Positions 7,144 to 15,677 are shown, counted from the stretch's first letter. The stretch: DNA of 47,826 bases from a bacterium (GCA_035308905.1 DATGFS010000045.1:1-47826), one strand, 5' to 3'. The notes: generated from the sequence alone by a model not told the origin. A program made the numbers and translations.

Positions 7144-7581
7144 GTGGACGCGGACTGCACGCAGCCGCGCAAGCGGATAACCAGACATGAACGGAAACGG
7201 CAGCACCTCGGCTCGTCCGCGCCGACCTGTCTGAGTTGTGGTTGTATCGCGGTCGAGATGCTGTTCGCCGTCCGGGCATGCGAACTTCCGCGATGGTTCC
7301 TCGAAAAGCATCACCTCGCCGGCCGGGTCGCGGCCAACATGACGGTCGTGCTGTGCCGAAACTGCCATGCAGTCGTGTCAGACCGCCAATACGATCATGA
7401 TGCGCGCCTGCGCTGTCCGAGCACCGGCCAAGAACGCCTTGCCGCGCTGCTCCAAGGCCTTGCTGATTGGTTCCAGGTACTGGGGACCTGGTTGCTGGGG
7501 TTGGCTGGGTACTTAGAGGAGTGGGTTCGTTGGATTCTCGACGCGATGCAGGGTCCTGGCCCAAGCGGGGCACCAGCATGA
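7144..7581 (+). CDS. HNH endonuclease
   Basis: 145 residues starting at GTG 7144 with GGAGG 8 bases upstream. The HNH fold is visible: zinc pair C29/C32 (CLSC), the catalytic strand EKHHLAGR (His56/His57), Asn65, and CRNCHAVVSD carrying C71, C74 and His75. The C-terminal third (residues about 100-135) is rich in W, L and G and could be an amphipathic or membrane-associated helix pair, unusual for HNH enzymes. Its stop overlaps the polB start (ATGA at 7578-7581). HNH nucleases are regular casposon passengers; the substrate is unknown. Confidence 0.88.
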   Translation: MDADCTQPRKRITRHERKRQHLGSSAPTCLSCGCIAVEMLFAVRACELPRWFLEKHHLAGRVAANMTVVLCRNCHAVVSDRQYDHDARLRCPSTGQERLAALLQGLADWFQVLGTWLLGLAGYLEEWVRWILDAMQGPGPSGAPA

Positions 7582-10500
7582 CCGCTCCTGTTCAGGATGT
7601 CCAGCGAATTACGGCAGCGGTTCGGTGCTTAGCGCTACCAAGGGCGACACGCCGCGCCATCCGGAAAATGAGGCCTTACGGGTGGCGCAGCTTGCGCCTC
7701 GGCGGGCGGGTCCTCGTCCTCGATACAGAAACCACGACCGACCAATATCAGAACTTGCTATTCGGAGCATTCCACATCTATGAGCATAAGAACGGCCGTT
7801 ATCATCTTGTCCACAAGGGTTTGATTCTTGGGGATGTGCTCACGCAGCTGCAAACCGATGCTATCGGTTCCTTCGCCCGCGATAATAACTACAAGATCTA
7901 CTCTCGGTATGAACTTGTTCGACACGTATTCTTTCCCGAAGTCTACGAAGCCGGGACCCTCTGCGTCGGATTCAATCTACCGTTCGATCTCTCGCGGCTC
8001 GCGGTACGGGCGGTGCCGGGCCGGAAACGGTGGCGCGGAGGCTTCACACTCTACCTCGTGGATTCGAAATGGTTTCCAGGCATCCACGTCAAGTCCATCG
8101 ACAACAAGCGAGCCTTCATCGAGTTTGTGGCCTATAGCGGTTTGGAGAAGCACGAGGCGACGGGACACCGAATCTTCCCCGGCCGCTTCTTAGACCTTCG
8201 GACGTTGGCGTTTGCGCTCACCGGGACGGGTCACAGTTTGGCTAGCGCCTGTGGCTCCTTCGGAACACGACATCAAAAGTTCGATGCTGAAAGCCACGGA
8301 GCAGTGAGTATTTCCTATCTACGGTATAGTACGCGGGACGTTCTTGCCACCTGGGAGCTTTACGAAGCTCTCGTTGCGGAGTGGAACCGGCATCCCTTCG
8401 CCATCGTCCCTACGCCGTTTGAGGTCGGGCGGCAACCGGAAGCGTTTCTGATCACGCACGCGTATAGCCCCGCCAGCCTTGGCAAGGCCTACATGCGGGC
8501 GATGGGCATCCGCCCGTTCCCCTACTTCCAACCGCAGTTCCGCAAAGCCGTGCTCGGACACGCGATGGTGTCGTACTTTGGGGGCCGGAGCGAGTGCCAT
8601 ATCCGGCGGCGAATCGTGCCGGTCACGTACGTTGATGTGCTCTCCATGTACCCAACCGTTTGCGTCCTTCAAGGGCTGTGGAAATTGATTTTCGCCCGCG
8701 AAATTCGAGTGGAGGACGTCACCGACGAGATCCGCAGCTTTCTCGATGGCGTGACCCTCGCCGATTTCTTCAAGCCGGCCACGTGGGCCCGCTTCTCTGT
8801 GCTCGTCGAGGTTGATCCTCGCGGCGCCATTTTGCCGGTTCGGGCCCCATACGTCGAGGACGGTGATTACCAGATTGGCCTCAATATGGTCGGCGGTGCG
8901 AAACACGGACTGCATTTATGGTACACGCTGGCCGATGCTGTCGCGTCGAAGCTGCTGTGCGGCCGCAGCCTGGTGATCCGTCGGGCCCTTCGGCTTCGTC
9001 CGGTGGGCGTCAAGGAAGGCCTCCGTTCGGTCAAGTTACTGGGAGAAGTTCATGTTGACCCTCGGACGGACGATTTCTTCCGCGTGTTGATAGAGAAGCG
9101 GCATACTTTTCAACAGGCGAAACGCCGGGCTGAGCTTGCGGGTGACGATGCCAAAGCCCGGTACTTCGATGGTCTCCAGCACGGCCTCAAGATCCTCGCC
9201 AACGCGATGAGCTATGGGATCTTCGCAGAGATCGACGAGAAGCTGACGGGAGCCAAGGACGCCGAAATCTTTGGCCTGCGGCATTTCTCAACGTCGATTT
9301 CGAAAGAAGAGCATCCCGGGCCGTTCGCGTTTGCTCCACTCGCTGCGTTTATCACCGGAGGGGCCCGATTACTTCTGGCGATGTGCGAAGTGGAACTGTC
9401 GGCGCACGGAGCCACCTATGCATTTTGCGACACGGACTCTATGGCCATCGTCGGGTTGTCTGAAACTGTGAAAGTGGTTCGGGAACGATTTGCTGCGCTC
9501 ACTCCCTACACATTTGGCGGGGACCTTCTCAAGCTTGAGGACGAGAACATTCCTGATCCACGCGCTGCAAGGGATAAACAGCTCTATTGCTATTCCATCT
9601 CAGCCAAGCGGTACGTCCTATTCAACATAGCAGACGATGGAAGCATCCTGCTCCGCAAGAGTTCCGAGCACGGACTCGGCCACTTGCTTTCGCCGTACGC
9701 CAACGACGAGAAGAAGTGGATGGAGCAGCTTTGGACGGCGGTGCTTCGTTGGGAGCAGGGTCAGGATGCCAACCTGGGACAAAGCTTGTCCTTTGCCGAT
9801 CTTCCAGCCCTGGGCGTTCTTCCGATCTCCAACGCGCATGTTTGGGAACGGTTCGACCGGATCAATACGAAATATGATCCGAGGGCCAAGAAGCGCGTTG
9901 GGCGGCCCTCCACCCAGCAAGTGAAACCATTCAACTTCATGCTCGTGGCGTATCCGGCTACAGGCGACGTGACGACAGGAGGCGAGGCGTATTGGAGCGA
10001 CCGGCCGAACGGCCGGACCGCAAACGGAAAATCCTCGCATCAACCAATCCGCCCTATCGCGCCGTATGAACGATACCCAAGAAAGTGGCCTAGCTTACCG
10101 TGGGTAGATCTCCATACCGGCCGCCCGGTGTCGCTCGCGTGGGGAAGCAGAATGCCCGGGTTTTCAATGGGGCTCGTCCGTGTCCAGACGTATCGAGATG
10201 TACTGCACCGATACGTGACGCACCCCGAGGCGAAAGCCGCGGGGCGGGATGGCCTGCCGTGCGCTCCGCACACGAAGGGCGCGTTGTCACGCCTTCGGGT
10301 CCACATCACGGATGTCGTTCATATTGGGAAGGAGTCAAATGAATTAGACGAAGTACAAGCAGGTCTAGTGATTCCACGTAGCGCGTACGTTTACTACCTC
10401 GATAGAGACGAAGAAGCAAATAACCTCCGGTCGAAACTCAAGCAAATTCCGAGGCGGTTTCTTCAGAGAGAGGCCGGCTTATCCAGGGCCATGTTGAAGA

Positions 10501-10589
10501 GAACGCTGAATCGTCACACGTTGCCACATCGAAAGAACCGTCTTATTCTCATGAAGGCTGCAAAGGCTTGGCAGGACACGTCTCACTGA
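7578..10589 (+). CDS. Family B DNA polymerase with 3'-5' exonuclease
   Basis: 1003 residues from the ATG at 7578, which overlaps the HNH stop as ATGA. Exonuclease motifs: Exo I DTET (Asp49, Glu51), Exo II NLPFD (Asn133, Asp137), Exo III YSTRD (Tyr250, Asp254). Polymerase motifs: A, DVLSMYPT (Asp353); B, KILANAMSYG (Lys538, Asn542, Tyr546, Gly547); C, CDTDS (Asp618, Asp620); and the KRY site at 677-679. All catalytic residues are present. The spacing between motifs A and B (about 185 residues) is long, and roughly 300 residues after KRY are unassigned. It presumably replicates the element or fills gaps at its ends. RNA- versus protein-primed subtype was not determined. Confidence 0.96.
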   Translation: MTAPVQDVQRITAAVRCLALPRATRRAIRKMRPYGWRSLRLGGRVLVLDTETTTDQYQNLLFGAFHIYEHKNGRYHLVHKGLILGDVLTQLQTDAIGSFARDNNYKIYSRYELVRHVFFPEVYEAGTLCVGFNLPFDLSRLAVRAVPGRKRWRGGFTLYLVDSKWFPGIHVKSIDNKRAFIEFVAYSGLEKHEATGHRIFPGRFLDLRTLAFALTGTGHSLASACGSFGTRHQKFDAESHGAVSISYLRYSTRDVLATWELYEALVAEWNRHPFAIVPTPFEVGRQPEAFLITHAYSPASLGKAYMRAMGIRPFPYFQPQFRKAVLGHAMVSYFGGRSECHIRRRIVPVTYVDVLSMYPTVCVLQGLWKLIFAREIRVEDVTDEIRSFLDGVTLADFFKPATWARFSVLVEVDPRGAILPVRAPYVEDGDYQIGLNMVGGAKHGLHLWYTLADAVASKLLCGRSLVIRRALRLRPVGVKEGLRSVKLLGEVHVDPRTDDFFRVLIEKRHTFQQAKRRAELAGDDAKARYFDGLQHGLKILANAMSYGIFAEIDEKLTGAKDAEIFGLRHFSTSISKEEHPGPFAFAPLAAFITGGARLLLAMCEVELSAHGATYAFCDTDSMAIVGLSETVKVVRERFAALTPYTFGGDLLKLEDENIPDPRAARDKQLYCYSISAKRYVLFNIADDGSILLRKSSEHGLGHLLSPYANDEKKWMEQLWTAVLRWEQGQDANLGQSLSFADLPALGVLPISNAHVWERFDRINTKYDPRAKKRVGRPSTQQVKPFNFMLVAYPATGDVTTGGEAYWSDRPNGRTANGKSSHQPIRPIAPYERYPRKWPSLPWVDLHTGRPVSLAWGSRMPGFSMGLVRVQTYRDVLHRYVTHPEAKAAGRDGLPCAPHTKGALSRLRVHITDVVHIGKESNELDEVQAGLVIPRSAYVYYLDRDEEANNLRSKLKQIPRRFLQREAGLSRAMLKRTLNRHTLPHRKNRLILMKAAKAWQDTSH

Positions 10590-10943
10590 CACCGACCGCG
10601 CCAAGAGCAGATTCTAAAGGTGCTGTTTTCGGTACAGAAACACGGCTGAAAACAGGTGGCGAAACCGCATACAAGCCGCCTTTAGACCTGAATTGAGACC
10701 CTGCGGAAACGGCCTATTTGCAAGCGTTTGCGGAGCGTTGGCACCAATAGTGGCTACCCATATGTCGGCCAACTGGCAATAAAACTCACCCAAAAACAGG
10801 AAGGGTGTAAACTTCGAAAGAAACCAGAGTGACCGTTCAGATGTTTAAGCCGCTCGTGGTGCGGAAATTTGTTAGTTGCCACGGTTGACTTGATCAATGT
10901 GAACTGGGCAACGCGCCGGAGGGCAACCTGAAGCCAATTGCCA
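10590..10943. other. Noncoding stretch after polB; candidate right end of the element
   Basis: About 350 bases without a convincing gene. CTGTTTTC (10623-10630) and GAAAACAG (10648-10655) form an 8-base inverted repeat, and CACCC / GGGTG (about 10787-10807) form a second small hairpin. Neither is followed by a T-run. If the casposon-like element ends here, its right terminal repeat should lie in this stretch, but no copy of the tRNA-Thr 3' end was seen. Confidence 0.4.
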
Positions 10944-11639
10944 ATGCCGATGCAAACAACTAGGTCATGGACTCGTAAAATAGCATTCGTTCTCGGCGAA
11001 CAATCGCTTCGCCAAATCCTCACCATCATGTCTAGCGTTTCGGAAGATATCGGATACATACTTGAATGCTCGGACAGATCCACAATCACATGCTCATCCC
11101 TGGACGAAGTGCTCGGTTTTCAGAATTCCAAACGGCGAAGAATCCGTGGGCTGATTTTGCACACCCCTTATGATCAACCTACCTATGTTCAAGTCAGATT
11201 CCGTGAGGACGTTTCCCTCGACCCGATAGAATGCACAGTTCGCGGAAATGATGAAACGGTACTCATTCTCTCGAGCAGACTTGATGACTCGATCTCTTCT
11301 TTGACGCAGTGGTACGGTGTCTTGGCTTTCTACAGTACGGCTTGGCTTTTGCTTCTGACCACTGGCCTACTGTTGCTCGGTCTCATCGGGATAGGGGCCT
11401 TTGGTCATCCCGATCACGCGACAAACGAAAGAATTGAAGGGTTACGACTCGGTGGCGTGATTCTCGCAACTGTCTTTCTCACGTTTGGTGTCACTTGGGT
11501 ACAAAATGCACTCTTCCCCAGATCTGTCTTTCTTATCGGGGACGGACGAAGCCGCTACAACAGGATTGTATTTTTCCGGAGAAGCCTTATCCTCCCATTT
11601 TTGATTGGTCTTATCGTGTGGCGGGTGACGACGCGATGA
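10944..11639 (+). CDS. Membrane protein of unknown function
   Basis: About 231 residues from ATG 10944 (TTG 10938 and ATG 10950 are also possible; no strong ribosome site). The N-terminal 125 residues look soluble; three hydrophobic segments follow: STAWLLLLTTGLLLLGLIGI, GGVILATVFLTFGVTWV and LILPFLIGLIVWRV. The family is not recognised. Codon use is like the island rather than the chromosome to the right. It may be cargo of the island or of an unrelated insertion. Confidence 0.6.
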   Translation: MPMQTTRSWTRKIAFVLGEQSLRQILTIMSSVSEDIGYILECSDRSTITCSSLDEVLGFQNSKRRRIRGLILHTPYDQPTYVQVRFREDVSLDPIECTVRGNDETVLILSSRLDDSISSLTQWYGVLAFYSTAWLLLLTTGLLLLGLIGIGAFGHPDHATNERIEGLRLGGVILATVFLTFGVTWVQNALFPRSVFLIGDGRSRYNRIVFFRRSLILPFLIGLIVWRVTTR

Positions 11640-11741
11640 TTCCTTCGTCATGTGACCACTTGTTCGACATGCGGGGGGGCTCCATTTGGGCGTGTTTGTC
11701 CAGATTTAAATAGAAATAAAATGTGTTTGCGAACGGGCCTT

Positions 11742-12035
11742 TTACCAGTCTGCGTGTGATTCTGCGGTGCGTCCTACTAGCCACAACGCGCCAATAATCC
11801 CCGCCGCCCACAACCCCCACGTTACGAACGCTGGTCGCGGCGTCCCGGTTGCGCGCGCAGGCGCGGCGGGTGCGTTGGCCGGCTCCGGCGCGACATGCAC
11901 CTGCCAATGCCGGTGCAGCGCCGTCTTCGAAACTGCGTATTCGGCCGCGATGTCCCGGAACGAATCGCCCTCTTGCAAAGCCTGATTTATGGCCTCGCGC
12001 TGCGCGTGCGTGCAAATGGTGCAGGGTCGTCCCAC
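11742..12035 (-). CDS. Small HTH protein with C-terminal membrane anchor
   Basis: 97 residues. The N-terminus, MGRPCTICTHAQREAINQAL, has a CxxC...H pattern leading into a helix-turn-helix (RDIAAEYAVSKTALHRH), a domain frequent in small regulatory or phage-like proteins. A proline/alanine linker precedes one transmembrane helix (VTWGLWAAGIIGALWLVG, about 69-86). A membrane-tethered DNA-binding protein is implied. It stands alone, convergent with the preceding membrane-protein gene, at the right edge of the less GC-rich zone. Confidence 0.75.
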   Translation of the reverse strand: MGRPCTICTHAQREAINQALQEGDSFRDIAAEYAVSKTALHRHWQVHVAPEPANAPAAPARATGTPRPAFVTWGLWAAGIIGALWLVGRTAESHADW

Positions 12036-12194
12036 GACGAAACCCTCCTATGTACGGTAACAACGAGATCTCGCTTCAATTGTACCGGGACATGGACCAC
12101 GGTCCAATGTAACGGCTAAGTCAGACAGGTCTGGCAGACGTTAAGAAAACGGGCAGGGGGCTCATTTCCCGAGGCTTGTCTAGTACCCCACGGC

Positions 12195-13304
12195 GTGACC
12201 GAGGATCGGGAATCCGAAGCACTCCTCATGGTCGGCCTTGCCTATCTCCATGCGGAATCGTTTACTGAGGCCGCGGCGTGGCTCAACCGGGCCCACGAAG
12301 CGGCCTCAGACGGCGACGAGCTGCTGGAGGCGCGCATCGACCTCGCGCTCGCCTACATCGATCAAGGCCACGGCCACAACCTTCGCGCGTGGCGGCGCGC
12401 CGAGCGCGTCCTTCGTGTGCTCGCGCACAGCGGAGATCGGCCGACGCTGGTGCGCGCGCAGGCCTGCCTCGGCCGGAGTAAACTTGCGGCCGGCGACCTG
12501 CCCTCGGCCGCATGGACCTTTGAGGCGGCGCTCCATCTCCTCCCCGCGCCGGATGCGGATCCGGCCCCGGCCACATCCCTGCACTACTATCTCGGGATTG
12601 CGCGGGAACGTATGGGCCAAACCACCGAGGCCGCGGACGCCTACCGCAAGGCATTGGAGGTCGCGGAGTCGTTCGCCGATTCGCGGCATGCGGGAGCCTG
12701 GCACGTCGGTCACGCCGTAGCGTCCGTCGAGGACGGATCGTTCGACGCCGCGATCGCGCACGCAGGCGAAGCAATCGCGGTTTACGACACACTGCAACAT
12801 AAGCGGCGGCTCGCGGACATTCACTGGCGGTTGGGCGATCTTGAGGCCCGCGCGGACCGGTGGACGGAGGCGCAGCGGCATTACTCGGCGAGCATTGCGA
12901 TCTACGGCGCCGCCCGGCAGGTCCGTGGCGCGGCGCGGACGTTTGGCGCGTTCGTTGACGCCGTGCACGCCCGGCTGCGACCCGACGTCGTGCGGGCGAT
13001 CGGCGAGATGGCGCTCGTTCTGTTCCCCGACGACGGCTGTGCGTCTACGGACGACGATCGCGCGGCGACGCTGTGGCTGCGCGGCACGATCCAGCGCTTG
13101 CTCGGCCGTCTCGAGGATGCCGGCGCCTCGCTTCGTGAGAGCCTGCGGCTTTTTGAGGTACTTTGCCGTGCCGAAGAGCTCAAAATGATCCGCCGCGAAC
13201 TCGCCCTGCTCGCCGTAGAGTCGGACGATCTTGCGACGGCCCGCGAGTACATCGCGGCCCTTCGCGCGACGGCGGAATCCCCGCAGGTGCCGGCGGCGCT
13301 GTAG
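12195..13304 (+). CDS. TPR-repeat protein
   Basis: 369 residues from GTG 12195, almost entirely tetratricopeptide-like helical pairs (for example YLHAESFTEAAAWLNRAHEA, and GQTTEAADAYRKALEVAESF near residue 150). TPR arrays bind peptides or partner proteins. The protein resembles the sensory C-terminal part of TPR regulators but has no DNA-binding domain of its own. No signal peptide, so cytoplasmic. Partners are unknown. It is the first gene with the high-GC codon use of the rest of the window. Confidence 0.75.
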   Translation: MTEDRESEALLMVGLAYLHAESFTEAAAWLNRAHEAASDGDELLEARIDLALAYIDQGHGHNLRAWRRAERVLRVLAHSGDRPTLVRAQACLGRSKLAAGDLPSAAWTFEAALHLLPAPDADPAPATSLHYYLGIARERMGQTTEAADAYRKALEVAESFADSRHAGAWHVGHAVASVEDGSFDAAIAHAGEAIAVYDTLQHKRRLADIHWRLGDLEARADRWTEAQRHYSASIAIYGAARQVRGAARTFGAFVDAVHARLRPDVVRAIGEMALVLFPDDGCASTDDDRAATLWLRGTIQRLLGRLEDAGASLRESLRLFEVLCRAEELKMIRRELALLAVESDDLATAREYIAALRATAESPQVPAAL

Positions 13305-13454
13305 CACGACGGCCGGATAGGCGCGAACAGGAGTTGTCGGCGTCGCCGGGTAAATCGTGGGCCGTGCTCGTCCTGCCGTGGTAAGACGCTCCGACGAATC
13401 AGCCCGATCGATACGGTCGCCGTGCTCTCCGCTCAATAAAAGGGGGGTGTGTAC

Positions 13455-13808
13455 GTGGAGAAGCTTCGGACGCCATTGCAGATCACGGCTATATACATTC
13501 TGCTGGTTGGGCTGTCTTCGCTCACGCCGGGTATCGTGCGCGCGGTCTTCGGCTACGACGTCAAGGATACAGGCGTACTCCTCGTCCTGGCGGGGACGTT
13601 CCTCGGGTTCGGTGTGGTCCTCTGGACCATCGCCGGCGACGTCGGCAAGCACGGCGGTCTTGCCACGTCGGTCGTTATCGCGCTCGTACTCGAGATTCTG
13701 TTCCTGCTGTGGGGCTGGATCGGTGGCATGTTTACGGTCCGAAACGTCGGCATTCCGGTCGTCATCAACATCATCCTAGTCGTTTGGATCTGGTCGGCGA
13801 AGAAATAA
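13455..13808 (+). CDS. Small integral membrane protein
   Basis: 117 residues from GTG 13455, preceded by AGGGGGGTG; GTG 13449 is an alternative. Four hydrophobic stretches: ITAIYILLVGLSSLTPGIV, GVLLVLAGTFLGFGVVLWTI, SVVIALVLEILFLLWGWIGG and VVINIILVVWIW. Family unknown. It is a single gene, ending just before a strong terminator hairpin shared with the convergent winged-helix gene. Confidence 0.75.
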   Translation: MEKLRTPLQITAIYILLVGLSSLTPGIVRAVFGYDVKDTGVLLVLAGTFLGFGVVLWTIAGDVGKHGGLATSVVIALVLEILFLLWGWIGGMFTVRNVGIPVVINIILVVWIWSAKK

Positions 13809-13814
13809 GACGAA

Positions 13815-13847
13815 GGCCTCGCGGATCGCGCTGCGATCCGCGAGGCC
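13815..13847. terminator. Bidirectional transcription terminator
   Basis: A perfect 15-base stem (13815-13829 with 13833-13847, GGCCTCGCGGATCGC and its complement) with a three-base loop lies between convergent genes. On the minus strand it is followed by TTCGTCTTATTTCTT, a good U-tract; on the plus strand the tract is absent and a second palindrome (GGCCCGTCGACGGGCC) follows. It works best for the leftward gene at 13878. Confidence 0.8.
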
Positions 13848-13877
13848 CGTCGACGGGCCGGGAAAAGCCGGCGTCCG

Positions 13878-14111
13878 CTACAGACTCTGGCGGGTCAGGT
13901 AATCTAGTCCGCGGCTGGTGATCGTTGCCCGTTTGGCTCCATTGTTCTGCTTGTTCCACGCCACCAACGCATAGTCCGCGCAGTAGAGCAGGTGGCGATC
14001 CACCACGTCCTTCTCCAAACCAAGGGTCTTCGCCAGCGTCGCGCTGTCGATGCCCTGTGGCGCGTCTCGTAGTGCGGCAAGTACGCGGTTCCGGTCGTTG
14101 TCCAGGGGCAT
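13878..14111 (-). CDS. Small winged-helix protein
   Basis: 77 residues. The whole protein fits a winged helix-turn-helix: NRVLAALRDAPQGIDSATLA, KTLGLEKDVVDRHLLYCADY, then the wing with KRATITSRGLDYL. Likely a DNA-binding regulator or a free-standing winged-helix domain. The target is unknown. It ends before the terminator at 13815-13847. Confidence 0.7.
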   Translation of the reverse strand: MPLDNDRNRVLAALRDAPQGIDSATLAKTLGLEKDVVDRHLLYCADYALVAWNKQNNGAKRATITSRGLDYLTRQSL

Positions 14112-14198
14112 CGAAGCCCTCCCTCTCCCGCCGCAGCCTTGCGTGTTCTTGACACTATACGCCCCCCGGTCCGCATTAGCAAGGACGCGCGATGCCTT

Positions 14199-14522
14199 CT
14201 ACGCGAGGAGGCCCCCGATAATCGCTCCCAGGAGGAGCGGGCCGACGTGCAGCAGCAGGACGGCGAATACGCCAAGTCCAATAACGGCGCCTAATAGAGG
14301 GATGCCCGTGAGCGCCGATCCTAGGAACGTCAGGGCGACGCCGGTGACGACCATCGGCAGGAACACCGCGAGGATGGCCGCGCCGACGTCTCCGGCCTTC
14401 TTCCCGCCGACCACGCCGGCGATGAGGGGACCGGCAACCGGCAGCCAGAATAGCAGCAGCGAGATGATAAACATCCACGTCATGGCGCTGGCGATGCTTC
14501 CCCGCCGTTTAGGCTCTGTCAC
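14199..14522 (-). CDS. Small membrane protein of unknown function
   Basis: 107 residues, with three or four hydrophobic segments including MTWMFIISLLLFWLPVAG, LAVFLPMVVTGVALTFLG and a glycine-rich C-terminal segment (FAVLLLHVGPLLLGAIIGG). It resembles the small DUF5518-like membrane proteins but I cannot confirm the family. Divergent from the membrane protein gene at 14597, so the two share a 74-base promoter region. Confidence 0.7.
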   Translation of the reverse strand: MTEPKRRGSIASAMTWMFIISLLLFWLPVAGPLIAGVVGGKKAGDVGAAILAVFLPMVVTGVALTFLGSALTGIPLLGAVIGLGVFAVLLLHVGPLLLGAIIGGLLA

Positions 14523-14596
14523 GCTCTAACGTTACAATTTCGCGACACGTTTGTGTTGGCATACGGTCGGTACATACAGCCTGTCGGGGGTGGGCG

Positions 14597-15241
14597 ATGG
14601 AGCAGCTCCAACGCAACGGTGGCACGGCGGGCATCGTCACGGCGGTCTGTCTGGCTCTGCTCTTTATTCTCTTCATCGGCAGTGGTTTGGATCCGCAGAC
14701 GGCGCAGGACCCCGCCAAGGCCCTTCCCCTCATGGGCCAGAAAGCCGGCCTCTTCGGGGGCATCGGCCTCCTCGGCCTCCTAGCCTCCGGGTTCGGCATC
14801 ATTTTCACCTTCGGCCTTTTCTCCCGTCTCCGGGAGAAATCCCCGACGCGCGCCGCGGCCAACCTGGGTCTCGCCGTCGTGGGACTCACCCTCCACGCGT
14901 TCGGCGCGGCCCTGCTCTGGCAGGGGGGACAGATGCTGGTCGCGCTCTCGGCTAAGGATCAGACGGCGGCCGGGCACGCGTGGATCGCGCTGGGCGCGGT
15001 CAACCAGAGCCTGATGGCGGCCGCGAACGGGTTCACGGGCGCCGCGGTCTTCGCCGCCGGGTGGGCGATTGTCGATACCGGCGTGATGCCGAAAAGTCTC
15101 GGGTGGGTGGCGCTGGCCGCCGGGATCGTCGCGATGCTTCAGGTGTTTAGCACGCAGATGGCCCTGATGGGTCTCGGGTTCGTGCTCGTGATCATCTGGC
15201 TGGCCTGGGGCGGCGTGCAGCTGCGGCGATCGCCCGCATAG
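14597..15241 (+). CDS. DUF4386-like integral membrane protein
   Basis: 214 residues with about six membrane segments, starting with IVTAVCLALLFILFIGSG after a short cytoplasmic N-terminus and ending with LGFVLVIIWLAWGGVQ. Layout and length resemble DUF4386-type proteins of unknown function. ATG 14597 is preceded by GGGGGTGGGCG. It is followed 7 bases later by a PNPOx-type flavoprotein gene, probably in the same transcript. Confidence 0.65.
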   Translation: MEQLQRNGGTAGIVTAVCLALLFILFIGSGLDPQTAQDPAKALPLMGQKAGLFGGIGLLGLLASGFGIIFTFGLFSRLREKSPTRAAANLGLAVVGLTLHAFGAALLWQGGQMLVALSAKDQTAAGHAWIALGAVNQSLMAAANGFTGAAVFAAGWAIVDTGVMPKSLGWVALAAGIVAMLQVFSTQMALMGLGFVLVIIWLAWGGVQLRRSPA

Positions 15242-15248
15242 GAGTCAC

Positions 15249-15665
15249 ATGGCACGACGGCTCAGTGACGACGATATCCAGCAGTTCCTGGCGACGCGGG
15301 AAGTCGTCGTGCTGTCCACTGTTCAACCGGACGGCTCGCCGCTGGCGATGCCGGTGTGGTTCGTGCACGACCGCAAGGGCGTGACGATGATCAGCGAAGC
15401 CGACACGCAGAAGGTCCGCAACCTCCGCCGCGATCCTCGCGTGTGCGTCGTCGCCGAATCGGGGTCGCGGCAGGACGCGCGCGCGGTGATGATCGGCGGG
15501 CGTGCGGAGTTCGTTCCGGAGTCGCCCGCACGACGCGAGCTCGTGCGGGCGCTGCTCGACAGGTATAGTCCCAATCTCGGACGCCGGTGGGGCGGCGACG
15601 CGATGCCCGCGGATCGTGTAATGTTCCGGATCATTCCGGCATGGGTGCGGACGTACGGGATGTGA
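15249..15665 (+). CDS. PNPOx-type flavin/F420-binding protein
   Basis: 138 residues of the pyridoxamine 5'-phosphate oxidase-like split beta-barrel: VVVLSTVQPDGSPLAMPVWF (about 19-38), then KVRNLRRDPRVCVVAE and MIGGRAEFV. Members bind FMN, F420 or heme and reduce or oxidise small substrates; many are F420-dependent. Which cofactor is used here cannot be told. GGAGT lies ahead of ATG 15249. Confidence 0.85.
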   Translation: MARRLSDDDIQQFLATREVVVLSTVQPDGSPLAMPVWFVHDRKGVTMISEADTQKVRNLRRDPRVCVVAESGSRQDARAVMIGGRAEFVPESPARRELVRALLDRYSPNLGRRWGGDAMPADRVMFRIIPAWVRTYGM

Positions 15666-15677
15666 CCGGAACGCCTT

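Larger units (their letters stand above)
2877..10589. mobile_element. Casposon-like element (Cas1 integrase plus family B DNA polymerase)
   Basis: Seven protein genes in two divergent arms form a coherent unit. Leftward: zinc-finger protein, Cas1, HTH/coiled-coil protein. Rightward: excisionase-type HTH, leader peptide, HTH protein, HNH nuclease, PolB. Casposons are defined by a Cas1 integrase with PolB and usually carry HNH and HTH proteins; no cas2, effector or CRISPR repeat is present here. The left limit is placed directly after tRNA-Thr; the right limit is set at the end of polB, and up to about 350 further bases may belong. No convincing terminal inverted repeats or copy of the tRNA 3' end were found by eye, so the exact ends and present mobility are open. 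Base composition is less GC-rich than the flanking chromosome to the right. Confidence 0.8.

Noticed and set aside
7467-7577. Earlier start for PolB at 7467
   Set aside because: It lies within the HNH gene and encodes a low-complexity stretch; ATG 7578 gives the ATGA overlap typical of this operon.
134-10650. GTACAGAAAC shared by the IS end (about 145) and the region after polB (about 10632)
   Set aside because: Short, in direct orientation and not extended without gaps; insufficient to propose element ends or a second IS copy.
2877-10660. TTTTCAGC at 2881-2888 and its inverse GCTGAAAA at 10645-10652 as terminal inverted repeats of the casposon-like element
   Set aside because: Only 8 exact bases, expected by chance with fair probability in the lengths compared, and the flanking bases show no target-site duplication. 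The left copy also lies inside a coding frame.
2860-11890. GCCGGCTCC near 11878 as a second copy of the tRNA-Thr 3' end (right attachment site)
   Set aside because: Nine GC-rich bases inside a coding sequence for an Ala/Pro linker; the match does not extend into the T arm.
12306-13652. Long minus-strand frames opposite the TPR gene and similar long antisense frames in the GC-rich part
   Set aside because: Typical shadow frames of high-GC coding DNA; they lack ribosome sites, domains and sensible composition.
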